The notes under the pieces: model-generated
Told to the model about the DNA's origin: nothing
The model's database searches: none
What the model saw: only the letters and a program-made list of their open reading frames with translations
In this document: piece by piece, positions 10,246-20,935 of the stretch
Layout: every line of letters begins with the position of its first letter
How positions within the stretch are numbered: position 1 is the first letter of the stretch
Assembly (NCBI GenBank): GCA_964017125.1
Contig: OZ024908.1
Coordinates: forward strand, 87,034,618 to 87,098,617
Source of the DNA: Flabesymbios commensalis
Lineage: Eukaryota > Annelida > Polychaeta > Terebellida > Flabelligeridae
Length of the DNA: 64,000 nt
Reading direction: 5' to 3'
Program-made: the position numbers and the translations under genes

Positions 10246-13100
10246 ACCCAGACAGTATTGTCGCCAGAAGCGCTTTGAAATGTCACCAGGAAAGCCCGGT
10301 CAATAGTGTCACCAGCAGTGAATTGAAATGTCACCAGGATGAACCAGTCAGTAGTGTCACAAGCAGTGAATTGAAATGTCACCAGGAGAACCCAGTCAGT
10401 AGTGTCACCAGCAGCGCATTGAAATGTCACCAGGAGAACCCAGTCAGGAGTGTCACCAGCAGTGAATTGAAATGTCACCAGGAGAACCCAGTCAATAGTG
10501 TCACCAGCAGTGAATTGAAATGTCACCAGGAGAGCCCAGCTAGTAGTGTCACCAGCAGTGAATTGAAATGTCACCAGGAGAACCTAGTCAGTTGCGTCAC
10601 CAGCAGTGAATTGAAATGTCACCAGGAGAACCTAGTCAGTAGTGTCACCAGCAGCGCATTGAAATGTCACCAGTTGTGTCACCAGCAGTGAATTGAAATG
10701 TCACCAGGAGAACCCAGTCAGTAATGTCACCAGCAGTGAATTGAAATGTCACCAGGAGAACCCAGTCAGTTGTGTCACCAACAGAGCATTGAAATGTCAC
10801 CAGGAGAGCCCAGTCAGTAGTGTCACCAGCAGTGCATTGAAATGTCACCAGGAGAGCCCAGACAGTAGTGTCACCAGCAGTGAATTGAATTGTCACCAGG
10901 AGAACCCAGTCAGTAGTGTCACCAGCAGTGAATTGAAATGTCACCAGGAGAGCCCAGTCAGTGATGTCACCAGCAGTGAATTGAAATGTCACCAGGAGAG
11001 CCCAGTCAGTAGTGTCACCAGCAGTGAATTGAAATGTCACCAGGAGAGCCCAGTCAGTAGTGTCACCAGCAGTGAATTGAAATGTCACCAGGAGAGCCCA
11101 GTCAGTGATGTCACCAGCAGTGAATTGAAATGTCACCAGGAGAACCCAGTCAGTAATGTCACCAGCAGTGAATTGAAATGTCACCAGGAGAACCCAGTCA
11201 GTTGTGTCAGCAGCAGAGCATTGAAATGTCACCAGGAGAGCCCAGACAGTAGTGTCACCAGCAGTGAATTGAAATGTCACCAGGAGAACCCAGTCAGTAG
11301 TGTCACCAGCAGTGAATTGAAATGTCACCAGGAGAGCCTCAGCCCAGTCAGTGATGTCACCAGCAGTGAATTGAAATGTCACCAGGAGAGCCCAGTCAGT
11401 AGTGTCACCAGCAGTGCATTGAAATGTCACCAGGAGAGCCCAGACAGTAGTGTCACCAGCAGTGAATTGAAATATCACCAGGAGAACCCAGTCAGTAGTG
11501 TCACCAGCAGTGAATTGAAATGTCACCAGGAGAACCCAGTCAGTAGTGTCACCAGCAGTGAATTTAAATGTCACCAGGAGAGCCCAGTCAGTAGTGTCAC
11601 CAGCAGTGAATTGAAATGTTACCGTGAGAACCCAGTCAGTAGTGTCACCAGCAGTGCATTGAAATGTCACCAGGAGAACCCAGTCAGTAGTGTCACCAGC
11701 AGTGAATTGAAATGTCACCAGGAGAACCCAGTCAGTAGTGTCACCAGCAGTGAATTGAAATGTCACCAGGAGAGCCTAGTCAGTAGTGTCACCAGCAGTG
11801 AATTGAAATGTCACCAGGAAAACCCAGTCAGTAGTGTTACCAGCAGCGAATTGAAATGTCACCAGCAGAACCCAGACAGTATTGTCACCAGCAGCGCTTT
11901 GAAATGTCACCAGGAAAGCCCGGTCAATAGTGTCACCAGCAGTGAATTGAACTGTCACCAGGAGAGCCCAGTCAGTTGTGTCACCAGCAGTGAATTGAAA
12001 TGTCACCAGGAGAACCCAGTCAGTAGTGTCACCAGCAGTGAATTGAAATGTCACCAGCAGAACCCAGACAGTATTGTCACCAGCAGCGCTTTGAAATGTC
12101 ACCAGGAAAGCCCGGCAATAGTGTCACCAGCAGTGAATTGAACTGTCACCAGGAGAACCCAGTCAGTTGTGTCACCAGCAGTGAATTGAAATGTCACCAG
12201 GAGAACCCAGTCAGTAGTGTCACCAGCAGTGAATTGAAATGTCATCAGGAGAGCCCAGACAGTATTGTCACCAGCAGCGCTTTGGAATGTCACCAGGAAA
12301 GCCTGGTCAATAGTGTCACCATCAGTGAATTGAACTGTCACCAGGAGAACCCAGTCAGTAATGTCACCAGCAGTGAATTGAAATGTCACCAGGAGAACCC
12401 AGTCAGTAGTGTCACCAGCGGAGCATTGAAATGTCACCAGGAGAGCCCAGTCAGTAGTGTCACCAGCAGTGCATTAAAATGTCACCAGGAGAGCCCAGAC
12501 AGTAGTGTCACCAGCAGTGAATTGAAATATCACCAGGAGAACCCAGTCAGTAGTGTCACCAGCAGTGAATTGAAATGTCACCAGGAGAAACCAGTCAGTA
12601 GTGTCACCAGCAGTGAATTTGAATGTCACCAGGAGAGCCCAGTCAGTAATGTCAAAAGCAGTGAATTGAAATGTCACCAGGGGAGCCCAGTCAGTAGTTT
12701 CACCAGCAGTGAATTGAAATTTCACCAGGAGAGCCCAGTCAGTAGTGTCACCAGCAGTGAATTGAAATGTTACCGTGAGAACCCAGTCAGTAGTGTCACC
12801 AGCAGTGCATTGAAATGTCACCAGGAGAACCCAGTCAGTAGTGTCACCAGCAGTGAATTGAAATGTCACCAGGAGAACCCAGTCAGTAGTGTCACCAGCA
12901 GTGAATTGAAATGTCACCAGGAGAACCCAGTCAGTAGTGTCACCAGCAGTGAATTGAAATGTCACCAGGAGAGCCCAGTCAGTAGTGTCACCAGCAGTGA
13001 ATTGAAATGTCACCAGGAGAACCCAGTCAGTAGTGTCACCAGCAGTGAATTGAAATGTCACCAGGAGAACCCAGTCTGTAGTGTCACCAGGAGGATGATT
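9919..13100. repeat. 48-bp minisatellite, about 66 copies
   Basis: The unit is AGTGTCACCAGCAGTGAATT followed by GAAATGTCACCAGGAGAACC and CAGTCAGT. TGTCACCAG occurs twice per unit, so the unit itself arose from two half-units. Because 48 is a multiple of three and the unit lacks stops in several frames, long frames run on both strands: up to 482 codons on + with period TSSELKCHQENPVSSV, and 373 codons on - with period FTAGDTTDWVLLVTFQ. No signal peptide, domain or exon signal supports real coding. Variants (GAGAGCCC versus GAGAACCC, GCATTG versus GAATTG) are spread along the array. Confidence 0.95.
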
Positions 13101-13715
13101 AGATCAAGGAATTAGATGTATAACTACCCCACTGCGTAACAAGAGTAATAAGTACCGGTTTTTATATTGAATAAATTAATCCCCCAGTGGTCCAATAGCC
13201 GCACATTCATATGTCTAAGTAGATAGAGGCAATCCGGGTTCGGTATGGAAAGGCTTAAATCTGATCAGAAACAATGCATAAGATTAAATAACTTGCATAG
13301 TCAGGGTTTGTAACTATTATTCGATACAATGGGGGGGGGGGGTGCAGATATTAATAACTAACCTGTAAACTCCTGGTACTTGCTCGACTTCCGCCAAAAT
13401 GATGGAGCCACGATAGCTAATTCGTAGCGTGGTTGACTCAAGTTCCACTGCGGCCGATATCTTTCCTTCGTGCACACATTATGCAGTGACCCGAACTGTT
13501 CAAATGCACGACATAATGACAACCGTAAAGTATGGCATCCAAAGCATTAAAAGACCAGTGAGTCTGATTCGCCATGTGAACGGTCACTAAACCTAGGCAC
13601 TATAACAGAAAAAAACAATGTCTAATATTTTCTCCCCTGGAATGTTACTCTGATGGAGGTCCAGGTTATCTTTACCTAATTGCTGATTGATATAGTTTTT
13701 TAGGTGGATAAGGGG
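13101..13715. other. interior of the 9.4 kb element, no gene
   Basis: Unique-looking sequence with a 12-G run at about 13331. No exon or known repeat was recognised. Confidence 0.35.
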
Positions 13716-14037
13716 TCCTCCAGTATCTGAAACACATTTTGGTGTTTTGAAACACATGTATCAAGCATCATCTAAATGTGGGGTATCGAAACACCCAACG
13801 CATGTGCGCAACTCTATTTTAGGTTTCTTGAAACACATGTTGGTGTTTTGAAACACATATCGATCAACATCCAAGTGTGGGATATCGAAACACCTAACGC
13901 ATGTGTGTAACACCATTTTACGTTCTTTGAAACACATTTTGGTGTTTTGAAAAACGAATCAAGCAACAACCAAATGCGGTGTGTCGAAACACCTAAAGCA
14001 TGTGTGTAACTCTATTGTAAGTGTTTTGAAACTTTCT
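13716..14037. repeat. right subterminal repeats of the 9.4 kb element
   Basis: About three copies of a roughly 100-bp unit hold TTTGGTGTTTTGAAACACAT, then TATCGAAACACC and GCATGTGTGTAAC. They mirror the palindromic motif of the left end, although the unit is different. Multiple palindromic sites at both ends are what transposase-binding arrays look like. Confidence 0.85.
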
Positions 14038-14049
14038 TTTTTTACAGTG

Positions 14050-14588
14050 TAGGCGACTGAAGTGATCATGTGTGATTATGTCATGGTTTTGTTGTAGGTA
14101 TTGGGTGATATGCCGGCATTTGTCGCTCTCTGGGCGACTGAAGTGATCATGTTGTGATTATGTCGTGGTTTTGCTGTAGGTTTAGGGTGATATGCCTGCA
14201 TTTGTAGCTCTCTGGGCGACTGAGGTGATCATGTTGTGATTATGTCGTGTTTTTGTTGTAGGTATTGGGTGATATGCCTGCATTTGAAGCTCTCTGGGCG
14301 ACTGAGGTGATCATGTTGTGATTATGTCGTGGTTTTGTTGTAGGTATTGGGTGATATGTCAGCGTTTGTCGCTCTCTGGGCGACTGAAGTGATCATGTAT
14401 GATTATGTCGAGGTTTTGCTGTAGGTTTAGGGTGATATGCCTGCATTTGTAGCTCTCTGGGCGACTGAGGTGATCGTGTTGTGATTATGTCGTGTTTTTG
14501 TTGTAGGTATTGGGTGATATGCCGGCGTTTGTCGCTCTCTGGGCGACTGAAGTGATCATGTTGTGATTATGTCGTGGTTTTGTTGTAG
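14050..14588 (+). repeat. right half of the exon 1 acceptor-copy array
   Basis: Six further units of about 82 bp lead up to the true exon. Each carries TTGTAG or a variant, then GGTGATATGCC and the GGGCGACTGA block, and ends with the intronic GTGATTATGTCGTGG. Two units have TTTAGGGTGATATGCCTGC instead of ATTGGGTGATATGCCGGC, so at least two sub-types alternate. The last unit runs on into the complete exon. Confidence 0.9.
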
Positions 14589-14754
14589 GTATTGGGTGAT
14601 ATGCCGGCGTTTGTCGCTCTCTGGGCGACTGAAGTGATCAGAAATCCTGCCACGGCGGCCGTGGTCTTACAGACTTGTGGGAGATACACAGCTAGCTTAC
14701 TAGGCGTGGAGGACAGCCAATCCATCGTCACCCTGCTGGCTGTCATATACCTGG
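14589..14754 (+). CDS. SLC7-like amino-acid transporter, exon 1 of 12 in the window (TM3-TM4)
   Basis: First visible exon of a LAT-type transporter that would exchange or carry neutral or cationic amino acids across a membrane; the substrate cannot be told. It follows TTGTAG and ends CTGG|GTAAGT (phase 0 in, phase 1 out). The peptide begins VLGDMPAFVALW, matching the GxLPAFLxxW block of SLC7 proteins at the start of TM3. It continues through NPATAAVVLQTCGRY (TM3) into SIVTLLAVIYL (TM4). LAT light chains have a Cys in the following extracellular loop that bonds the heavy chain (SLC3). The equivalent stretch here (LLGVEDSQS) has no Cys. All twelve exons join to 454 codons plus a stop. Usual members are about 500 residues, so roughly the first 80-120 residues, with TM1-TM2, lie left of the window. 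Confidence 0.9.
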
Positions 14755-15161
14755 GTAAGTGGTTATATACACCAAGATAAGTGGTTACATATACCTAGGT
14801 AAGTGGTTACATTAACCAATTCTCTGTATGTGTTAATTTATATTGTCTATCAGCTCAGGATGTTAAATGTTTCAAGGGATTTTCCGTGTTATTATTATTG
14901 TAATTTTGAATACAGTTTAATTATAATTAGTATTTACAGTTTTCAAAGATATCACTTGAAAAGTCATTTAAATGATCTGTAGAGAAGTGACGTTAAGCAA
15001 AATAATAGAAACTAAAAACTGAGCAGCCGAAAAAGTTAACAAAATGGCACCTATTGTATTTATTACATCGTATTGTGTCACTAAATCCTAATATCTTATT
15101 ATATCTCATTATGTTATTATATCTGTCATATTTATTTTATTTGTGTTTTTGTCTATTACAG
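14755..15161 (+). other. intron 1, short
   Basis: Plain AT-rich intron of 407 nt between the CTGG|GTAAGT donor and the TCTATTACAG acceptor. GTAAGTGGTTA is repeated just after the donor (14756-14815) in three near copies, a minor version of the donor-side duplications seen elsewhere. Confidence 0.7.
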
Positions 15162-15287
15162 TGATTTTCAGTGTTTTGAACGCAGTGAGTCTCAAATGGT
15201 CGGCCCGCCTTCAAACCCTTCTGACTGTAGTCAAAATCAGCAGCCTCATCTTCATCTCCGGGGTTGGCATGACCTATATAGGATTAG
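15162..15287 (+). CDS. SLC7-like transporter, exon 2 (end of TM4, TM5)
   Basis: The exon lies between TCTATTACAG and TTAG|GTACGT, phase 1 in and phase 1 out. It encodes VIFSVLNAVSLKWSARLQTL then TVVKISSLIFISGVGMTYIG. This matches the SLC7 block of the type TAVNCYSVxxATRVQxxFTAAKLLAL: a small polar residue in mid TM4, basic R near the membrane face, and a K in TM5. The last 20 nt and the donor seed the 40-bp array that follows. Confidence 0.9.
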
Positions 15288-15715
15288 GTACGTATCTTAG
15301 GTGTTGACATGACCTGTATATGATTGAGCACGTATCTTAGGTGTTGACATGACCTATATAAGATTAGGTACGTATCTTAGGTGTTGACATGACCTGTATA
15401 AGATTAGGCACGTATCTTAGGTGTTGACATGACCTATATAGGATTAGGTACATATCTTAGGTGTTAACATGACCTGTATAAGATTAGGCACGTATCTTAG
15501 GTGTTGACATGGCCTATACAGGATTAGGTAGGTATCTCAGGTGTTGACATGACCTATATAAGATTAGGCACGTATCTTAGGTGTTGACATGACCTATATA
15601 GTATTAGGTACGTATCTTAGGTGCTGACATGACCTGTATAAGATTAGGCACTTATCTTAGGTGTTGACATGACCTATATAAGATAAGGCACGTATGTTAA
15701 GTGTTAGGTATATGA
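15288..15715 (+). repeat. exon 2 donor-copy array (40-bp unit)
   Basis: About eleven tandem copies of GTGTTGACATGACCTATATA + AGATTAGGTACGTATCTTAG. Each copies the last ~25 nt of exon 2 (GTTGGCATGACCTATATAGG) plus its 5' splice site (TTAG|GTACGT). Most keep the GT donor, sometimes as GGCACGTAT. Further worn copies lie at 15850-15975 beyond a MITE. Confidence 0.9.
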
Positions 15716-15732
15716 CCTATTTATTTTAGGTA

Positions 15733-15835
15733 GTATATCCCAGCAAAAACACTACACTGTTGGATCAATGTTGGGCCAACATCGTGGATAGTGGCCGACC
15801 AAATTGATCTAACAATAACCTATAAATAATTTACC
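15733..15835. mobile_element. MITE of family E (CCCAGCAAA...CGTCG) in the donor array
   Basis: It starts with CCCAGCAAAAACACTACA and contains GTTGGGCCAACATCGTGG. This is the same family as the fold-back copies at 16096, 35864, 54575 and 55295. It splits the 40-bp array. Confidence 0.6.
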
Positions 15836-16093
15836 AAGCTAATAATCTAGCAATATTGACATAACCTGTACAGGATTATGTCAGGTGTCGACATGACCCA
15901 TAGGATTATGTATGTGCCTTAGCTGTCGACATGACCTATATAAGATGCGTATCCTGTCGAGGTGTCGAGTTGATCTATCCCAATGTAATAGTAGTTTTGT
16001 ATATTAGTCAATATATGTACCAAGACACCGTCTGCTGAATATCAAGATGGTGGCTGGATTGATAGCTTTATCTGTTTATTGTCCCTATTCCTA

Positions 16094-16640
16094 CCCAGCA
16101 GACACAAGACGTTGAATTAATGTTTGATCCAGCGTCGTGGCTGTACTGACCGTTGATGATTTTTATGGTGATAAATCAGGCTGATTATTGATTTATGTTT
16201 TATGCTTCGTCATCACGCATTCATTTTATATTTTGGCGGCTATGTTTGGTATATCAATCCCTAGCATCCAACGGGGACACTGTGGCTGCTAGCGATTGAC
16301 ACGTCAAAAAATAAGTGAAGTGCAAAATTGCTACGCAGACACAATACGTTAAATTAATGTTGGTTTAGCGTCAGTCTAACGTCGTAGACGGTGTACCAAC
16401 GGTCAACCAATATTGATTCAACGTCTTGTGTCCCGCTGGGATATAGGCCTACTTATACCGTCGATGATTTTTATGGTGATAAATCAGGCTGATTATTGAT
16501 TTATTTTTTTATGATTTTTCATCTAGCATTCATTTTATATTTCAGCAGCTATGTTTGGTATATCGATCCCTGGCATCCAGAGAGTCGCATGTGCCACTCA
16601 TATAAGTGTTACATGTGACACTCTGACTGTTAGGGATTGA
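16094..16640. repeat. two overlapping family E MITEs with a duplicated inner block
   Basis: CCCAGCAGACACAAGACGTT (16096) and its inverse AACGTCTTGTGTCCCGCTGG (to 16440) bound a composite. The inner block GATGATTTTTATGGTGATAA ... TATGTTTGGTATATC is present at about 16155-16260 and again at 16465-16565. This shows a partial tandem duplication. Confidence 0.65.
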
Positions 16641-17020
16641 TTTACACACGCCGAAAAAGAAATATGCCACTTAAAATGCGTCCATGTTTGGATTTTGTCC
16701 AAAGGCAAAACACACCAACGTGAACGCGAACGCGAATATGAACGCGAACGCGAATATGTACACGATGAGTGCGGGCGACGACATACGCCAAATTCGCCTG
16801 CCCAACGTGAAATGTCAGGCGTTCTTCCCTGTTCTCACACTCACTGGTAGTGTTTCCACTATGAGACGTATTGCGAAATCTGTACTACATGTAGTCCTAT
16901 ACATGTTGTATGCATGCATGCTGTATAGCAGGTGAGCGGCAGGTCTTATGGTCGTCTGTCATGTCGGTCAACTGTACACTTATTTGCGCCGTTGAAAATT
17001 TTCGACAATCGTGTGAGAAA
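16641..17020. other. intron 2, no gene seen
   Basis: A short tandem repeat GAACGCGAACGCGAATATGA lies at 16720-16758. The frame over it is low-complexity (NANANMNANANM) and is not taken as a gene. Confidence 0.4.
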
Positions 17021-17023
17021 ATA

Positions 17024-17162
17024 CAAACGGTGTTCATTTTCGTGCGGTATGGGAAAATACAGCACATGTCCAAGGAATAAGGTGTTCGCCTAAAGGCTCA
17101 CACCTTATTCCTTGGACGAGTGCCGCACAATACCGCACTCAAATGAACACCGTTTGTATATC
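17024..17162. mobile_element. fold-back element, about 139 bp
   Basis: The arms ACAAACGGTGTTCATTTTCG and ATGAACACCGTTTGTAT pair, as do TCCAAGGAATAAGGTGT and ACACCTTATTCCTTGGA, around GCCTAAAGGC. This is a nearly complete hairpin and a MITE candidate. Confidence 0.75.
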
Positions 17163-17770
17163 TTCCAAGGACAGATTGTGGTCACGCGAAAACCGGCGCT
17201 TTGCGCGTTGGTTCATTTTGCGCTTAAGAATATCAAGTGCAAAATTGTTTAGCAATATTGAAAAGCAAACACACCGATGCGAACACGATAATTATCCAAC
17301 ACAAAGGCGAAAAGTTTCGAATCGCTTTGATTTTCTTCGCACTCGTACTGGTTTGGCATTTGAAATGCAAGAAAATAGGGGTCAAATTCCGCGCGTGTTG
17401 GCGTATTGTCGTGGCCTGCGTGGTCAGGATTGTTTCTGCGCTTGTTTTGTTTTTGTGTCAACGTCTGGTGTTTGCTGGGAGCATATTTCCAAGTAAATGA
17501 AATCTACTGCTCTAAAAGGCGAACAAAAACATCTTCTCTGTCTCGAATATGTAACAATCGATTTATATTTCTCAGCTGATAAGCGGAAACTAGTAGCCAT
17601 AAACCTATTGATTGACGCTGAGAAATTGAAATCGATTCCTTTATATCATTCAAGTGAGTACAAATTTACGTTTTTTAATTTAACATATGGGAGGCAGTCC
17701 ATTTGTATTCTTTCATAAAAACCTAGGGACAGAGAAAATGTGTGACATGTGGGTGCGATAGATACATTAT
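17163..17770. other. intron 2, no gene seen
   Basis: A frame of 117 codons begins in the hairpin arm at 17143. It has no recognisable domain, and an overlapping frame is equally open, so I do not call it a gene. Confidence 0.4.
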
Positions 17771-18014
17771 AGGTGATCTATCACCCCTTATAAAGCATGA
17801 ATAAATTTGTGACAAATAAATCAATGTTGCCACAAGATGGGGCACAAGTGTTTCCTTATATGGGGTGATTGAGAGGGTCACATGATAGCCAATCGACCCC
17901 AAATATGGAGTGATTGGCTCTCATGTGACCCTCTGAGAGGGTCACATGATAGCCAATCACCCCCTCTAAGGACATAATTATTCATACCATATAAGTGGTG
18001 ATAGATCACCTTTA
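17771..18014. mobile_element. fold-back MITE with GGTGATCTATCACC ends
   Basis: The ends are AGGTGATCTATCACCCCTTA and its inverse TAAGTGGTGATAGATCACCT. An inner hairpin pairs GAGGGTCACATGATAGCCAA with TTGGCTCTCATGTGACCCTC, and a further partial repeat follows. No coding sequence. Confidence 0.8.
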
Positions 18015-18161
18015 ACTGATCAATGGTCACGAAGGGGATTTGTGCACGATTGTTATTATTTCGATACATTTTGTCATGCTGACCTGTTGTATACAAAAGG
18101 GTATATCTCCAGCTTTGTATATAAAGCGCCCATATTATTAAAACTTACAGCTACAATCAAT

Positions 18162-18412
18162 TTAACTCCTACAGCGCGGGGATAGACTTTAGTCGTCAGA
18201 ATCTGACGTCTGTAGACGTCAGACTCTGACGACTAAAGTCGATCCCCGCACTGTAAGAGTAAAAATATTTCGAATGGCCGTAGACCCATAACATAGGTAT
18301 TCAAATGAATCGGAAAGAGCTAACTAAGATATTTATGATGATTTCAAATTTGAAAATACCCTTTGGTTGCGATGTTTTTTACAAATTAATTCAGCGCTTT
18401 AACTTTTTAACC
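18162..18412 (+). mobile_element. TTAA MITE, family D (AGCGCGGGGATCGAC)
   Basis: It starts TTAACTCCTACAGCGCGGGG and ends CAGCGCTTTAA. The internal hairpin pairs GACTTTAGTCGTCAGAATCTGACGTC with its inverse around TGTA. It is followed directly by a family A copy. Related copies are at 23230, 50199, 51765, 53193 and 61300. Confidence 0.85.
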
Positions 18413-18416
18413 GACA

Positions 18417-18639
18417 AATTATTCAATCTGAATTTAAACCCACTTGAAGTTGTGTCTCGCTGACGCGATCCACAACTTCAAGTGATTGAAAATTATTCAG
18501 ATATGACAAAATGGAGGTCAACTGTTTTCAAATATTGCTGATTGATGTCACATTTTATCTTTAACATGTTGAAAAAGTGGTACTGAATGTGCAAATAATA
18601 AAATAAAAAACCCCGAATATATGCGACACCGGCGGTTAA
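18417..18639 (+). mobile_element. TTAA MITE, family A
   Basis: Close copy of the element at 1422, with CCGACAAATTATTCAATCTG at the left and CACCGGCGGTTAA at the right, plus the CACTTGAAGTTGTG hairpin. Confidence 0.85.
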
Positions 18640-19040
18640 AGGGTTGAGGGAAACCTCCCCTCATTTCAATTAGAAAAAAATCAAATACTCTTAGGGAGAG
18701 CCCATTATAAGACATTAGGGGGAGATGTTATGAAAAAATAATCCGGCAAAATTTAGCCTCATGCTGCTTTGAAAAAAATATTTGGCTTGGGTGGCTCAAC
18801 TGTGTCCATTATCCCACGGTATTGCTTGTAGCGAATACAAATTGACTGAAAAAAAGGCAAAAAACCCGCAAATTATGACAAAAATAATCTGGCAGGAAAA
18901 AAATTGAATGCCCGCCACGGTTTTTTAATTATCGCTCCCTTAACTTAACTAATAGAGATAAGAGATTTGTCTAATGGAAATGAGATAAGATTAAGATTTT
19001 TAGTGGTATGGGCCGCTGACCCGGAACTATAAGCGGACAA
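18640..19040. other. intron 2, no gene seen
   Basis: AT-rich intronic sequence. No exon, tRNA or named repeat recognised. Confidence 0.35.
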
Positions 19041-19049
19041 GAGGTGCAC

Positions 19050-19124
19050 GTGCCGCATTGGTAGAGCGCCTGACTGCCACACCAGTCATGCAGGCTTCCC
19101 GGGTTCGAACCCAGCTGATCCTGC
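19050..19124 (+). repeat. tRNA-like sequence, probably a SINE head or tRNA pseudogene
   Basis: TTGGTAGAGCGCC fits an A box and GGGTTCGAACCC is a perfect B box about 45 nt later. A hairpin resembling an anticodon arm lies between them. The acceptor stem does not pair, so it is unlikely to be a working tRNA. The inverted pair CTCGTATTCTACCCTC / GGGGGTAGAATACAAG lies at 19164-19282. Confidence 0.55.
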
Positions 19125-19607
19125 GTAGGTCTTTCTGAGAAATATTCTTGTTTCGGCCCAAGTCTCGTATTCTACCCTCTAATTTAAATAACAACTGAAT
19201 GACAGCGATGATTGGCCGATCTCGTCACGTGACAAGCTGAACCACTCTTCGATAGGTCGGGGGTAGAATACAAGACGATTATTTCGCCTTTATGACCCGC
19301 ATGGCCGCATATAATCATGAAACTTGACTACTAACAAAGAAAAATAGATCACGCGTGTGGCCTATTTTAATTATTCAGATAATCTACATTTGTATCTAAC
19401 TAATCTAAATTATATAATATAAATTACATTGCCACTCTGACGAGGCTATGCAGGTACCATGCCAATTAAGAAATTCACCACCTGGAAATCTTCTATCATG
19501 TTGATTTTGATATGCCCTGATCACTTCCAGCATGTAAATATATTCACCCTGCTATACATTGTAATACAGGATCCCTTTCTTACGGTAGTGTGCACATTGC
19601 CAGCCCT

Positions 19608-19908
19608 AGGGTAGTGGTTAGCACCGCTGCCTTCCACGCCAGAGTTCGGGGTTCGGTTCCCGGTCTCGGCGGTTTGTATGAAACAAAACATGTTTCTTTC
19701 CCATCCACGTGTGAAAGTCAGTATTGTGGGGAGCCTCCGTGACCGAGAGGTTGCGTGCTCGGCCTCAGACCGCCGGGCTCGAATTTCGAATCCTGTGTCT
19801 GCAGGACAGTGTCATCTCAATCATCTCACCATCCTCAGGAGGTTCTTCTGGCCCAGTTTAGCCTATATGTGCACAAAGGTGGCCCGAAGCCCGATTCATT
19901 TCATTTTG
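19608..19908 (+). repeat. dimeric tRNA-derived SINE, full-length copy
   Basis: The first head runs GTAGTGGTTAGCACCGCTGC ... GGTTCGGTTCCCGG (A and B boxes). It is followed by a linker with CCATCCACGTGTGAAAG. The second head is GGGGAGCCTCCGTGACCGAG ... CGAATTTCGAATCC, followed by a CACCATCCTCAGGAGG block and the tail GCCCGATTCATTTCATT. Two tRNA-like heads in one SINE are uncommon. Confidence 0.9.
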
Positions 19909-20089
19909 CCAGCCGATAATATCACAGATTTAGTTCAATTTGAATCTAATGTCTGTTTAGCGTAACCAAAAAGAATTAAGCTTTAATTTAGAAGCGCAAA
20001 TTATATATGTCAATGCAGATGTGAATAGGTAAGAACTATTTTGGAAAAAAATCCTCTGGTCTCTTGGTTTATATAAAAAAATATTTCAG

Positions 20090-20515
20090 CGTTATCACTG
20101 GCTGATGTCATATTTTTATCATTGTGAGAATGTCGTGATATTGTTATCACTGTTAGAATGTCGTCATATTTGTATCACTGAGAATTTTGCCATATTTTGA
20201 TCCACCGTGATAATTTCGTCATATTTTATTCACTGTGAAAATTTCGTGATACTTTATTGCTGTGAGGATTTCGTCATATTTTATCACTGAGATTTTTGTT
20301 ATATTTTTATCACTGAGAATTTCATCATATTTTTATTGCTGTGAGGATTTTGTCATATTTTGATGCACTGTGACATTATGTCGTCGTATTATATCATTGT
20401 GAAAAATTCGTCACATTTTTATGATAATTTCGTTATATTTTTATCGCTGTGAGAATTTCGCCATATTTTTATCTCTGTGAAATTTACTATATTTTTAGGT
20501 TTGAATTGCTGATGA
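20090..20515. repeat. degenerate ~27-bp tandem repeat (TCACTGTGAGAATTTCGTCATATTTTTA)
   Basis: About fifteen diverged units of ATTTCGTCATATTTTTATC with variable spacing. Old array, no coding content. Confidence 0.75.
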
Positions 20516-20683
20516 ATTATCACCTCACTGTGAAATAAAATCACAAAATTTTATAAAATACCCAAATGGAATATATCGAAATTTAAGCGCAGTTTATCAT
20601 CTGTTTTATTGGCCAATCAAATCACTGTTTTGGGAACGAAATATGTGTTTAAAAAAAATCATTTCAAAATCTTTGGTTTCAAA

Positions 20684-20935
20684 TTAACCCTTTAAGCCCC
20701 CACGATGCATTAAAGCATCATTTTACATACCTGAAAACATACTTAATTTTCCTACAACTGAGGGTTTTAGAACGAGAATGTCCATGAAACTGGTTTACTA
20801 ATACGTGGTAATTTTCTTTAATTTTTAAACCACATCATGTCATCTTCATCCACTACATGTCGAGAATTGCGGCAGCAATTTTAGGCTTGTAGTGGATGAA
20901 GATGACTATGGTAAATTCAGGATTGAAAGGGTTAA
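20684..20935 (+). mobile_element. TTAA MITE, family B
   Basis: Complete copy with TTAACCCTTTAAGCCCCCAC at the left and GAAAGGGTTAA at the right. It abuts a family C element that shares its right TTAA. Confidence 0.85.

Larger units (their letters stand above)
4656..14049. mobile_element. 9.4 kb TA-flanked DNA element with terminal inverted repeats
   Basis: The left end is CACTGTAAAAAAAGAGTGTT and the right end reads CACTGTAAAAAAAGAAAGTT in reverse. This gives a nearly perfect 16-bp inverted repeat that extends imperfectly to about 30 bp. It is flanked by TA on both sides (4654-4655 and 14050-14051). Removing it restores the array unit GCTCTCTAGGCGACTG against the consensus GCTCTCTGGGCGACTG, which is direct evidence of insertion. 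Both ends are lined with copies of the palindrome GTGTTTTGAAACAC, probably transposase sites. I find no transposase frame. TA duplication fits the Tc1/mariner superfamily broadly, but size and content are unusual, so it is probably a non-autonomous or decayed giant. Confidence 0.85.

Noticed and set aside
9161-13100. CRISPR-like repeat arrays
   Set aside because: Units are directly adjacent with no unique spacers of constant length, and the genome is that of an animal.
10035-13115. Long open frames (218, 482 and 355 codons +; 124, 373, 108, 112 and 195 codons -) over the 48-bp repeat
   Set aside because: They follow from a 48-nt period without stops, occur on both strands at once, and have no start context, domain or splice support.
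14592-14780. A gene starting at MGDMPAF
   Set aside because: The first codon is TTG inside an exon with a clear upstream splice site; the protein continues from earlier exons outside the window.
19050-19124. Functional tRNA gene
   Set aside because: A and B boxes are good, but the acceptor stem does not pair; a SINE head or pseudogene is likelier.
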